From Bacteroidales bacterium (lineage in GTDB: Bacteria > Bacteroidota > Bacteroidia > Bacteroidales > UBA10428): a DNA stretch of 5,241 bases. The translations under genes and the position numbers were made by a program. This document shows, piece by piece, positions 1 through 5,241 of this stretch (positions are counted from its first letter, which is position 1; every line of letters starts with the position of its first letter). The stretch lies in contig JAFGVG010000029.1 of assembly GCA_016938095.1 (NCBI GenBank), forward strand, positions 1-5,241, given 5' to 3'. Below the pieces are notes generated by a model. It did no database searches and had not been told where the DNA came from. It was given only the letters and a program-made list of their open reading frames with translations.

Positions 1-1529
1 GTGGTGTTGGCAGTGGCAATAAAGAGTACCCGCGACAGGTCGTATTCCTGTTCAACAAAATTGTCGTGAAAGGCGTTGTTCTGCTCCGGATCGAGTACTT
101 CGAGCAAGGCCGACGACGGATCGCCGTGATAGTCCTTCCCCACCTTGTCGATTTCATCGAGCACAAAAACCGGGTTCGACGATTTGACCTTTTTCAGGCT
201 TTGGATGATACGCCCCGGCATAGCGCCAATATAGGTTTTACGGTGACCCCTTATTTCGGCTTCATCGTGTACACCGCCAAGCGACATGCGTATATATTTA
301 CGGTTAAGGGCTTTTGCCACCGACTTGCCCAACGAAGTTTTTCCAACACCCGGAGGACCATGCAGGCATATAATGGGTGATTTCATATCGCCCTTGAGTT
401 TGAGTACGGCAAGGTGTTCAATAATCCTGTCCTTAACCTTCTCCAGTCCGAAATGGTCACGGTCGAGTATCCGCTGGGCCCTTTTCAGGTCAAAATTGTC
501 TTTTGTATATTCATTCCAGGGCAGTTCGAGCAGTGTCTGAAGGTAATTCAGCTGAACCGAATACTCGCCGGTGGCAGGATTAAGGCGGTTGAGCTTATCA
601 AGTTCTTTTAGAAATGCGTTGTTTACCTCCTTACCCCACTTTTTCCTCTTGGCTTTGATTTTTAACTCTTCGATCTCCTGCTCAATCGGATTTCCACCCA
701 GTTCGTCCTGTATGGTTTTCATCTGCTGATGCAGGAAATACTCGCGTTGCTGCTGATCCATGTCGATCTTCACCTTGGTTTGAATGTCATGCTTCAGTTC
801 AAGCATCTGAACCTCGCGCGAAAGATACTGCAACAGTGCTGTGGCACGCTTTTTCAGGTTATTCTGCTCAAGCAGGTGCTGTTTCTCCAACATGCGTATG
901 TCGCTGTTGGAACTGATAAAATTGATGAGGAAGGCAGAACTCTCGATATTTTTTACAGCAAAAGATGTTTCAGGTGGAATATTGCTGGATAACTTGATCA
1001 TCTTAAGCGATAGATCTTTTAGTGCAGCTATGATGGCCTCAAATTCATGATCTTTACGCCTGGGCTTGACGTCTTCGAGTGCTATAACACGGGCCACGTA
1101 ATAGGGTTCGGTGGAGACAATTTCTCGAACCGCAAAGCGCTTCTTTCCCTGTATGATCACAGAGGTAGTGCCATCGGGCATTTCCAGTATTCTCAGCAAC
1201 TGGGCCATGGTACCTACACCATAAATTTCGCCGGGTTCGGGATCGTCAATATTCGGATCCTTTTGGGCAACAGTACCAATGACTTTACCTTTCTGATAGA
1301 TCTCCCTCACCAGTCGCATGGATTTCTCGCGACCTACCGTAATGGGAATAATGACCCCCGGAAAAAGTACAGTGTTTCGTAGTGGTAAAATGGGTAAAGT
1401 ATCCGGAACGGTAGTCATGGTAATACTTTCTTCATCCTCCTCCGAAATGAGTGGGATAAAGTCGGTATCTTCATTTACAGACGATGATAAAAACAACGCG
1501 CCATGCTTCTTTTCCTGCAGTTTGCTCAT
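1..1529 (-). CDS. lon: ATP-dependent Lon protease (LonA), 3' end cut by window edge
   Basis: LonA is a cytoplasmic hexameric AAA+ serine protease that unfolds and degrades misfolded and regulatory proteins. The 509 codons present are open, with no stop or frameshift. After an acidic tail of about 44 residues comes the LON substrate-binding domain, opening LPILPLRNTVLFPG (45-58) and running to about 240. A helical linker with QQQREYFLHQQM follows (259-270). The AAA+ module shows Walker A GPPGVGKT (391-398), the pore loop YIGAMPGR (433-440), Walker B VFVLDE (454-459) and sensor 1 IATAN (504-508). Sensor 2 and the protease domain with its Ser-Lys dyad lie beyond the edge; the family is usually about 800 residues, so roughly 300 are missing. 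The ATG at 1529 is chosen because AGGAGG lies 11 bases upstream; the next in-frame ATG (residue 38) would still keep the LON domain. It lies 127 bases downstream of the GlmU-like gene and probably has its own promoter. Confidence 0.97.
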   Translation of the reverse strand, partial: MSKLQEKKHGALFLSSSVNEDTDFIPLISEEDEESITMTTVPDTLPILPLRNTVLFPGVIIPITVGREKSMRLVREIYQKGKVIGTVAQKDPNIDDPEPGEIYGVGTMAQLLRILEMPDGTTSVIIQGKKRFAVREIVSTEPYYVARVIALEDVKPRRKDHEFEAIIAALKDLSLKMIKLSSNIPPETSFAVKNIESSAFLINFISSNSDIRMLEKQHLLEQNNLKKRATALLQYLSREVQMLELKHDIQTKVKIDMDQQQREYFLHQQMKTIQDELGGNPIEQEIEELKIKAKRKKWGKEVNNAFLKELDKLNRLNPATGEYSVQLNYLQTLLELPWNEYTKDNFDLKRAQRILDRDHFGLEKVKDRIIEHLAVLKLKGDMKSPIICLHGPPGVGKTSLGKSVAKALNRKYIRMSLGGVHDEAEIRGHRKTYIGAMPGRIIQSLKKVKSSNPVFVLDEIDKVGKDYHGDPSSALLEVLDPEQNNAFHDNFVEQEYDLSRVLFIATANT

Positions 1530-1540
1530 AAAAAAATAAT

Positions 1541-1546
1541 CCTCCT
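1541..1546 (-). promoter_or_regulatory. Shine-Dalgarno site of lon
   Basis: The minus strand reads AGGAGG, 11 bases before the lon ATG, followed by a T-rich spacer (ATTATTTTTTT). The core is a perfect anti-16S match, although the spacing is longer than the usual 5-9 bases. It decides the lon start. It also stands out because the other starts visible in this window have no such core, as is common in Bacteroidota. Confidence 0.7.
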
Positions 1547-1566
1547 GAGAAATAAACAAATAAGTG

Positions 1567-1577
1567 GACAATTTGTC
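1567..1577. repeat. 11-bp inverted repeat GACAA-T-TTGTC in the lon leader
   Basis: This is a perfect five-base inverted repeat around one central base, between the GC-rich palindrome and the ribosome binding site. TTTGTC recurs in direct orientation at 1601-1606, upstream of the -7 element, so this motif flanks the core promoter. It could be an operator half or a weak RNA hairpin. It is short enough to arise by chance. Confidence 0.3.
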
Positions 1578-1578
1578 A

Positions 1579-1590
1579 GCACCCGGGTGC
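1579..1590. repeat. 12-bp perfect palindrome at the predicted lon transcription start
   Basis: GCACCCGGGTGC is its own reverse complement. It abuts the lon -7 element, sharing one base, and covers the inferred start of transcription, where a bound repressor would block initiation. A second inverted repeat, GACAA-T-TTGTC, lies at 1567-1577. No regulator can be named from the sequence, and a chance palindrome is possible. Confidence 0.4.
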
Positions 1591-1597
1591 AAAAATA
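1590..1597 (-). promoter_or_regulatory. Probable lon promoter, -7 element
   Basis: The minus strand reads TATTTTTG, a full match to the Bacteroidota -7 consensus TAnnTTTG. Transcription would start near 1583-1586 and give a leader of about 55 bases. The nearest upstream TTG leaves a spacer of only 16 bases, shorter than the usual 19-21, so the -33 part is weak. Position, orientation and the identical element before rpmE2 support the call. The start point is inferred, not shown. Confidence 0.55.
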
Positions 1598-1656
1598 CGT
1601 TTTGTCCTTTTAACAATCATCATGCCATTCATTTTATTATGCAAACCACCTCGAAA

Positions 1657-2862
1657 TCATAAAGTTTTCCGGTACCGGCCGGTCAACTGGTATACTTTCT
1701 CCACAATGCTCCGGTCGGTTTCACTAAATGCATAATCCCTGAATTGCATAGCCTTTTGAATGGTTTCAATGGCTTTATCGGGGCGGTATGTTTCATAACC
1801 GGGTGCTCCGCCCCAAGAGAAGGAAGGAATGAAGTTACCCGGATATCCCGATCCGTATATATTGGAAGAAATGCCAACAACGGTTCCGGTATTAAACATG
1901 GTATTAATACCGCACCTTGAGTAATCGCCCATGATAAGCCCGCAGAATTGCAGACCGGTATCCTCGTAATCGCCCAGGGCATAGTTCCACAGTGCCACCA
2001 GTCCAAAGTTATTCTTCAGGTTTGAGGTGTTTGATCCGGCACCAATGTTACACCATTCGCCAATAACCGAATTGCCCAGGTACCCGTCGTGTACTTTGTT
2101 GGAATAACCTGTAATCACCGAGTTTGTTATTTCGCCGCCGCCCCTGGAATAGGGACCAATGGTGGTGGGCCCGTAAATGCGGGTACCCATTTTCAGCTGT
2201 GCCCCCTCACCCATGGCAAACGGACCTCTGATCAGCGATCCTTCCATGATATGGGCATTGGGGCCAATATAAACCGGGCCTGTAGATGCATTGATGGTTG
2301 TATATTCAAGCACAGCGCCCTTTTCGACAAATATATCACCTACGTTGACCAGGTTATTGGTACGGCTGATGGACTCCGATTTGCGGTTGCGGGTAATCAG
2401 GGCGAAATCCGAAAGCAATGCTTCTCCGTTAAGTCTGAACAGATGCCAGGGTCTTGAAATAACAACCAAGTCAGCTTTGCTTTGCACCGTCCGGCAATCT
2501 TCGGGAGGATAACCGTCAAAACCCTTCATCATCATGGCGTTAATGCAGGCAGCCACAAACAAATGATCCTTCACCAGCACTTCGCCTTCGGCCAGCGATT
2601 CTATTTCGGCTATCAAGTCAGCGCCGGGCAGTATCCGGGCATTAATCAATAAATTGACAGCACCGGTTTCCGGTGGATACTTTTCCCGCAAGTATTCCTG
2701 CGTGAAATGCGAAAACCTTTTCCCGGTCCACCGCTCCCACTTTTCGCGTAACGTAAGGATTCCAATCCTCAATTCACCAACAGGCCTGATAAAGGTAAGC
2801 GGCAAGAGATGGTCGCGCTGATGGTCATCGAACAATATGTATTTCCGGTCGGCTTCGGACAT
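1657..2862 (-). CDS. GlmU-like protein (nucleotidyltransferase-like N-terminus plus left-handed beta-helix acyltransferase)
   Basis: This 401-residue protein matches the pattern of the Bacteroidota GlmU-like family, thought to act in UDP-N-acetylglucosamine or related sugar-nucleotide synthesis in the cytoplasm. Residues 1-165 form a divergent nucleotidyltransferase-like domain: it opens KYILFDD and has LLPLTFIRP (19-27), recalling the L-x-PLT-x-x-x-P part of sugar-phosphate pyrophosphorylases, but the preceding glycine-rich G-x-G-T-R loop is absent. Residues about 185-350 carry hexapeptide-type repeats of a left-handed beta-helix. KVHDGYLGNSVIGEWCNIGAG (256-276) resembles the GlmU acetyltransferase active site, with H258 as the likely catalytic base. 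A helical tail follows (360-401). Another in-frame ATG at 2907 would add 15 hydrophobic residues that do not fit the family and would place the -7 element inside the gene, so 2862 is preferred. Family assignment is firm; the exact substrate is inferred. Confidence 0.85.
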   Translation of the reverse strand: MSEADRKYILFDDHQRDHLLPLTFIRPVGELRIGILTLREKWERWTGKRFSHFTQEYLREKYPPETGAVNLLINARILPGADLIAEIESLAEGEVLVKDHLFVAACINAMMMKGFDGYPPEDCRTVQSKADLVVISRPWHLFRLNGEALLSDFALITRNRKSESISRTNNLVNVGDIFVEKGAVLEYTTINASTGPVYIGPNAHIMEGSLIRGPFAMGEGAQLKMGTRIYGPTTIGPYSRGGGEITNSVITGYSNKVHDGYLGNSVIGEWCNIGAGSNTSNLKNNFGLVALWNYALGDYEDTGLQFCGLIMGDYSRCGINTMFNTGTVVGISSNIYGSGYPGNFIPSFSWGGAPGYETYRPDKAIETIQKAMQFRDYAFSETDRSIVEKVYQLTGRYRKTL

Positions 2863-2882
2863 ACCAGTAAAACAGTTACATA

Positions 2883-2890
2883 CAAATATA
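2883..2890 (-). promoter_or_regulatory. Possible promoter of the GlmU-like gene, -7 element
   Basis: The minus strand reads TATATTTG, matching TAnnTTTG, 20 bases before the chosen ATG. The predicted leader is only about 14-17 bases. No TTG stands at the expected -33 distance; that region holds the inverted repeat GGGCA-TTT-TGCCC (2902-2914). A promoter is expected here because a strong terminator lies just upstream. Confidence 0.4.
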
Positions 2891-2934
2891 GGGTATATAA
2901 GGGGCATTTTGCCCGCCGGGGGAATCTTTCTGCC

Positions 2935-2974
2935 AAAATAAAAACTCCGTTTCCATCAACGTGAAAACGGAGTT
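2935..2974 (-). terminator. Rho-independent terminator of rpmE2
   Basis: Read on the minus strand, a 12-bp stem (arms 2974-2963 and 2954-2943, one G-T pair) closes an 8-base loop and is followed at once by a T-rich run (TTTTTATTTT within 2944-2935). It lies 27 bases after the rpmE2 stop codon. The other strand has no T run after the stem, so it works in one direction only. It separates rpmE2 from the GlmU-like gene. Confidence 0.9.
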
Positions 2975-3001
2975 GCACAATATCGAACAAAACAATCTCA
3001 A

Positions 3002-3268
3002 TTACTGCTTTTTCTTGTCGTAATGGCTTTTGTAGCGGTTCATAAACTTGTCGACACGTCCGGCGGTATCCACCAGTTTCATCTTACCGGTATAAAACGG
3101 GTGCGAAGTATTCGAAATTTCAAGTTTGATCAGCGGATATTCCTTGCCATCATCCATGGTGACTGTTTCTCTTGAATGAGCCGTAGACCTGGTAAGGAAT
3201 GTATGTCCGTTTGACATGTCCCTGAAGGCCACCAGCCTGTAACTTTCGGGATGTATACCTTTTTTCAT
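3002..3268 (-). CDS. rpmE2: 50S ribosomal protein L31, type B (bL31)
   Basis: This 88-residue protein of the large ribosomal subunit matches type B L31 over its whole length. It opens MKKGIHPESYR and carries FLTRST (24-29), the family signature SHPFYTG (55-61) and GRVDKF (70-75), with a basic lysine-rich tail. It has no cysteine at all, so it lacks the CxxC zinc site of type A L31 and should not need zinc. The ATG at 3268 is the first residue of the family and is preceded by an A-rich leader (AAAGAAAAAGAAG) without a Shine-Dalgarno core. It appears to be a single-gene unit, with its promoter at 3334-3305 and its terminator at 2974-2935. I see no leader structure or Zur-like site that would suggest special control. 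Confidence 0.97.
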   Translation of the reverse strand: MKKGIHPESYRLVAFRDMSNGHTFLTRSTAHSRETVTMDDGKEYPLIKLEISNTSHPFYTGKMKLVDTAGRVDKFMNRYKSHYDKKKQ

Positions 3269-3304
3269 CTTCTTTTTCTTTAGCTTTTATTTCCGAATGG
3301 GGTG

Positions 3305-3334
3305 CAAAAATAATGAATCATTTTTAATCCTCAA
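3305..3334 (-). promoter_or_regulatory. Promoter of rpmE2 (Bacteroidota type)
   Basis: The minus strand has TTG at 3334-3332, a 19-base spacer, then TATTTTTG at 3312-3305. Both elements and the spacing agree with the Bacteroidota TTG / TAnnTTTG consensus. Transcription would begin near 3298, leaving a leader of about 30 bases before the rpmE2 ATG. The -33 element overlaps the last codons of the upstream GNAT gene. Confidence 0.75.
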
Positions 3335-4532
3335 AATTTCCCTGCTCCTTTTTCCTGTCCTTCTCAAATTTCTTACTCAGGTTATTGAATCTTTCAAAGG
3401 GGGCCTCGCGATCAAACAAATACCTGTAAGTGATATGCGTTTTTTCTTTGGTGGCGCCAAACTGATTGTACATACGGTTTACCGTAAGATTGTAATCGCC
3501 TACCCACGACAGTTCAAGCTCTTCCATGCCATTTTCGCGCATAGCATCGGTAAGCTTAATATACATACCCCCAACCACACCGGTTCGCTGAAACTCGGGT
3601 ATCACACCCGAGAGCAGCAGCCTTCCGCGTGTAATGGCCCGCTTCTTATAATACAGTAACCTGATGATATTGATCAGGTTAAGGCGACCGTTTTTCAGCT
3701 TTCTGAAAACCTGGTTCATATCGGGGAAGACGATCAGAAAACCAATTGGCTGGCCTTTATGGTAGCCAAACCATATATAGTTTTCATCGAGCATGGCTTT
3801 GGCCTCTGTAAAAATACCGTAGAAATCTTCAAACTTCAGGGGTGTATAATTCTCAAGAAATTCCACCCATATTTTATTGTACATCACCACCAGTTCGCGG
3901 ATGTATTTTTCTGCCTCTTTCATCTCAAGGTGTTTGAATGAGTATTCGGGCTTGCGCCAGAAACGCTCACCAAACTTCCGCATTTGCTCGGGATAAGGCC
4001 GGCTGAAATTATCGTGAAAACTGTACTGTTCGAAATAAGTTTTAAATCCGTAATTTTCAAAAAGCGAACGGTAATAAGGGAAATTGTAAGGCATGCCATA
4101 GCCCTGAGGCATAAACCCTTCGACCAGGAGGCCCCAGTTGACAAAGTTTTCGCCAAAATTAACCGGACCATCCATGGCTTTCATGCCCTTCCCGGTCAGC
4201 CATTCTTTTGCAGTGTCAAAAAGCAGGTTAGCTGCCTGCTGATCGTCAATACACTCGAAGAAGCCCATACCTCCGGTTGGCTGTGGATTATGATGGGCTT
4301 TATGGTCATCGTAAAAGGCAGCAATTCGACCGATTAGTTTCCCCTGTTCGCTTTTCAACACCCACCTGCGAGCATCGCCATGACTAAAGCAAGCATTCTT
4401 TTGCGGATTGAACGTGTTTTCAATTTCCAGATCGAGTGGGCAAATCCAGTTCGGATCGTTTTTGTAAAGAATTTTTGGTACTTCGAGGAATTCCCAGATG
4501 GTTTTTTTGTCTTTTACTTCGGTAAGCTTCAT
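3324..4532 (-). CDS. Uncharacterised tandem GNAT-like acyltransferase family protein
   Basis: The 402-residue product looks like two GNAT-like halves. The first (about 57-160) has GKLIGRIAAFYDD, then GMGFFECIDDQQAANLLFDTA and DGPVNFGEN (121-129). The second (about 260-371) has GQPIGFLIVFPD and the more typical acetyl-CoA-binding stretch QRTGVVGGMYIKL (315-327), then a helix-strand unit ending VNRMYNQFGATKEKTHITYRY. GNAT enzymes transfer acyl groups from acyl-CoA to amines; the substrate here is unknown. The tail is highly charged and there is no signal peptide or clear membrane span. The ATG at 4532 lies four bases after the upstream stop and gives MKLTEVKDKKTIWEFLEVP, which fits the family opening; the in-frame ATG at 4598 would overlap the upstream gene by about 60 bases. 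No Shine-Dalgarno core is visible, so translational coupling to the aminotransferase-like gene is plausible. Fold assignment is fairly secure; function is not. Confidence 0.8.
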   Translation of the reverse strand: MKLTEVKDKKTIWEFLEVPKILYKNDPNWICPLDLEIENTFNPQKNACFSHGDARRWVLKSEQGKLIGRIAAFYDDHKAHHNPQPTGGMGFFECIDDQQAANLLFDTAKEWLTGKGMKAMDGPVNFGENFVNWGLLVEGFMPQGYGMPYNFPYYRSLFENYGFKTYFEQYSFHDNFSRPYPEQMRKFGERFWRKPEYSFKHLEMKEAEKYIRELVVMYNKIWVEFLENYTPLKFEDFYGIFTEAKAMLDENYIWFGYHKGQPIGFLIVFPDMNQVFRKLKNGRLNLINIIRLLYYKKRAITRGRLLLSGVIPEFQRTGVVGGMYIKLTDAMRENGMEELELSWVGDYNLTVNRMYNQFGATKEKTHITYRYLFDREAPFERFNNLSKKFEKDRKKEQGNFED

Positions 4533-4536
4533 AGGT

Positions 4537-5241
4537 CTATAATTTAAACCATTCTCCAATCCAGTCGCTGTAAGCATCGGAATGGGAGCGGTGTTCAAAT
4601 TCGTTTTTTTTGGGATTATAAATATAGTCTTTTTTCCAAACGCTATGATTTTCTACAATTTCTTTTACCGCACGTATAAAGTAAGTAACATCTGCCGATG
4701 ACATTACCGGATGTAATGAAACCCGCACCCATCCTGGCTTCTCCGAAAGATCGCCATGGTTGATCTTTTCAGTGATCTGATGTGAACGGTCGAAACTTAC
4801 TTCGAGCAGAAAATGGCCGTAAGTGCCTGCACATACACAGCCCCCCCTTACCTGAATGCCATACCTGTCGCTCAGCAGTTTAGCTATCAGGTTAAAGTGG
4901 ATATCATTATGATAGAAAGAGATAATGCCAAGCCGGTGTGCCTGTTGATCGCCCAGTATGCAAATCCCCGGTATGGCGTTCAGCCCTTTCATCATTTGCC
5001 GGGTAAGTGTTTCTTCGTGCTGCAGTATCTGCTGCACACCCATTTTTTCCTTCAGTTTAATGGCAAGACTTGCTCTGATGGACTGCAAAAACCCGGGCGT
5101 ACCACCGTCTTCACGTGCTTCAATATCGTCGACATACTTATACTCCCCCCAGGGATTGGTCCAGTCAACCGTACCACCGCCCGGGTCATCCGGAATGTCA
5201 GAAAGGTAAAGCGACCTGTCGAAGATCAACACACCCGATGA
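4537..5241 (-). CDS. Class V aminotransferase / cysteine desulfurase-like PLP enzyme, 5' end cut by window edge
   Basis: The 234 residues present are the C-terminal part of a fold-type I PLP enzyme of the class V aminotransferase group, which includes cysteine desulfurases and selenocysteine lyases. The frame is open to the edge and begins SSGVLIFDRSLY, a stretch that normally follows the PLP-binding HK motif, so that lysine lies just outside. EDGGTPGFLQSIRASLAI (window residues 44-61) fits the cofactor and dimer region. RGGCVCAGTYGH (132-143) aligns with the R-x-G-x-x-C loop of SufS-type desulfurases; the aligned catalytic cysteine is residue 137 (codon 4831-4833), with another cysteine two residues earlier. 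The tail after about residue 200 (KDYIYNPKKNEFEHRSHSDAY) extends past the usual desulfurase end. The apparent GTG start at 5232 is only an internal valine. It probably shares a transcript with the GNAT-like gene. Desulfurase activity is inferred; another lyase or aminotransferase reaction is possible. Confidence 0.88.
   Translation of the reverse strand, partial: SSGVLIFDRSLYLSDIPDDPGGGTVDWTNPWGEYKYVDDIEAREDGGTPGFLQSIRASLAIKLKEKMGVQQILQHEETLTRQMMKGLNAIPGICILGDQQAHRLGIISFYHNDIHFNLIAKLLSDRYGIQVRGGCVCAGTYGHFLLEVSFDRSHQITEKINHGDLSEKPGWVRVSLHPVMSSADVTYFIRAVKEIVENHSVWKKDYIYNPKKNEFEHRSHSDAYSDWIGEWFKL

Noticed and set aside
1576..1632. An 18-codon minus-strand frame (starting MNGMMIVK) between the GlmU-like gene and lon
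   Set aside because: It runs across the putative lon promoter and both dyads, has no ribosome binding site and no recognisable content. It is most likely a chance frame.
1669..1683. Overlapping palindromes CCGGTACCGG and ACCGGCCGGT at the 3' end of the GlmU-like gene
   Set aside because: They lie inside codons for TGRYR and no T run follows on the minus strand, so they do not make an intrinsic terminator. Codon composition is enough to explain them.
2089..2457. Plus-strand open frame of 122 codons
   Set aside because: It lies wholly antisense to the beta-helix part of the GlmU-like gene and encodes no recognisable domain. The other plus-strand frames, including 4813-5241 and 3297-3659, are rejected for the same reason.
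2863..2907. Upstream ATG at 2907 as start of the GlmU-like gene
   Set aside because: The added 15 residues do not fit the family, which begins close to KYILFDD, and the -7 element at 2890-2883 would fall inside the coding region.
4533..4598. Upstream ATG at 4598 as start of the GNAT-like gene
   Set aside because: It would overlap the preceding gene by about 60 bases with no family-like sequence in the added 22 residues; the ATG at 4532 lies neatly after the upstream stop.
1..5241. Mobile element, CRISPR, toxin-antitoxin or defence locus
   Set aside because: I saw no transposase, integrase, spaced direct repeats, terminal inverted repeats or toxin-like small genes. The genes are mostly housekeeping and intact within the window.

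Overview
The window looks like a chromosomal segment from a member of the Bacteroidota, probably the order Bacteroidales or a close relative. Three things point there. The promoter elements match the Bacteroidota -7 consensus TAnnTTTG. The ribosomal protein L31 is the cysteine-free type B form. One gene belongs to the divergent GlmU-like family that I know mainly from Bacteroidota. All five recognisable genes lie on the minus strand, so transcription runs from high to low coordinates. The long plus-strand frames have no recognisable protein content and are antisense shadows.

Layout in the direction of transcription: (1) positions 5241-4537 hold the C-terminal part of a class V aminotransferase / cysteine desulfurase-like PLP enzyme, whose N-terminus lies outside the window. 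(2) Four bases later, 4532-3324 encodes a 402-residue protein with two GNAT-like halves, probably cotranscribed with (1). (3) 3268-3002 is rpmE2 (bL31 type B). It is a self-contained unit with a good promoter at 3334-3305, overlapping the end of the GNAT gene, and a strong intrinsic terminator at 2974-2935. (4) 2862-1657 is a GlmU-like protein with a nucleotidyltransferase-like N-terminus and a left-handed beta-helix acyltransferase C-terminus, behind a half-recognisable promoter. (5) 1529-1 is the first 509 codons of lon (LonA protease). It reads from the N-terminal substrate-binding domain through Walker A, the pore loop, Walker B and sensor 1, and leaves the window before the protease domain. 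Its start is preceded by a promoter-like element, two short inverted repeats and an AGGAGG ribosome binding site.

The gaps between genes are short (4, 55, 139 and 127 bases) and no stretch over 300 bases lacks a gene. I see no tRNA, rRNA, CRISPR array, insertion sequence or phage material. The content is mostly housekeeping: protein quality control, a ribosomal protein and amino-sugar nucleotide or cell-envelope metabolism. The least understood part is the aminotransferase-GNAT pair. I did not find convincing evidence of a new multi-gene system; the findings are regulatory and family-level observations.
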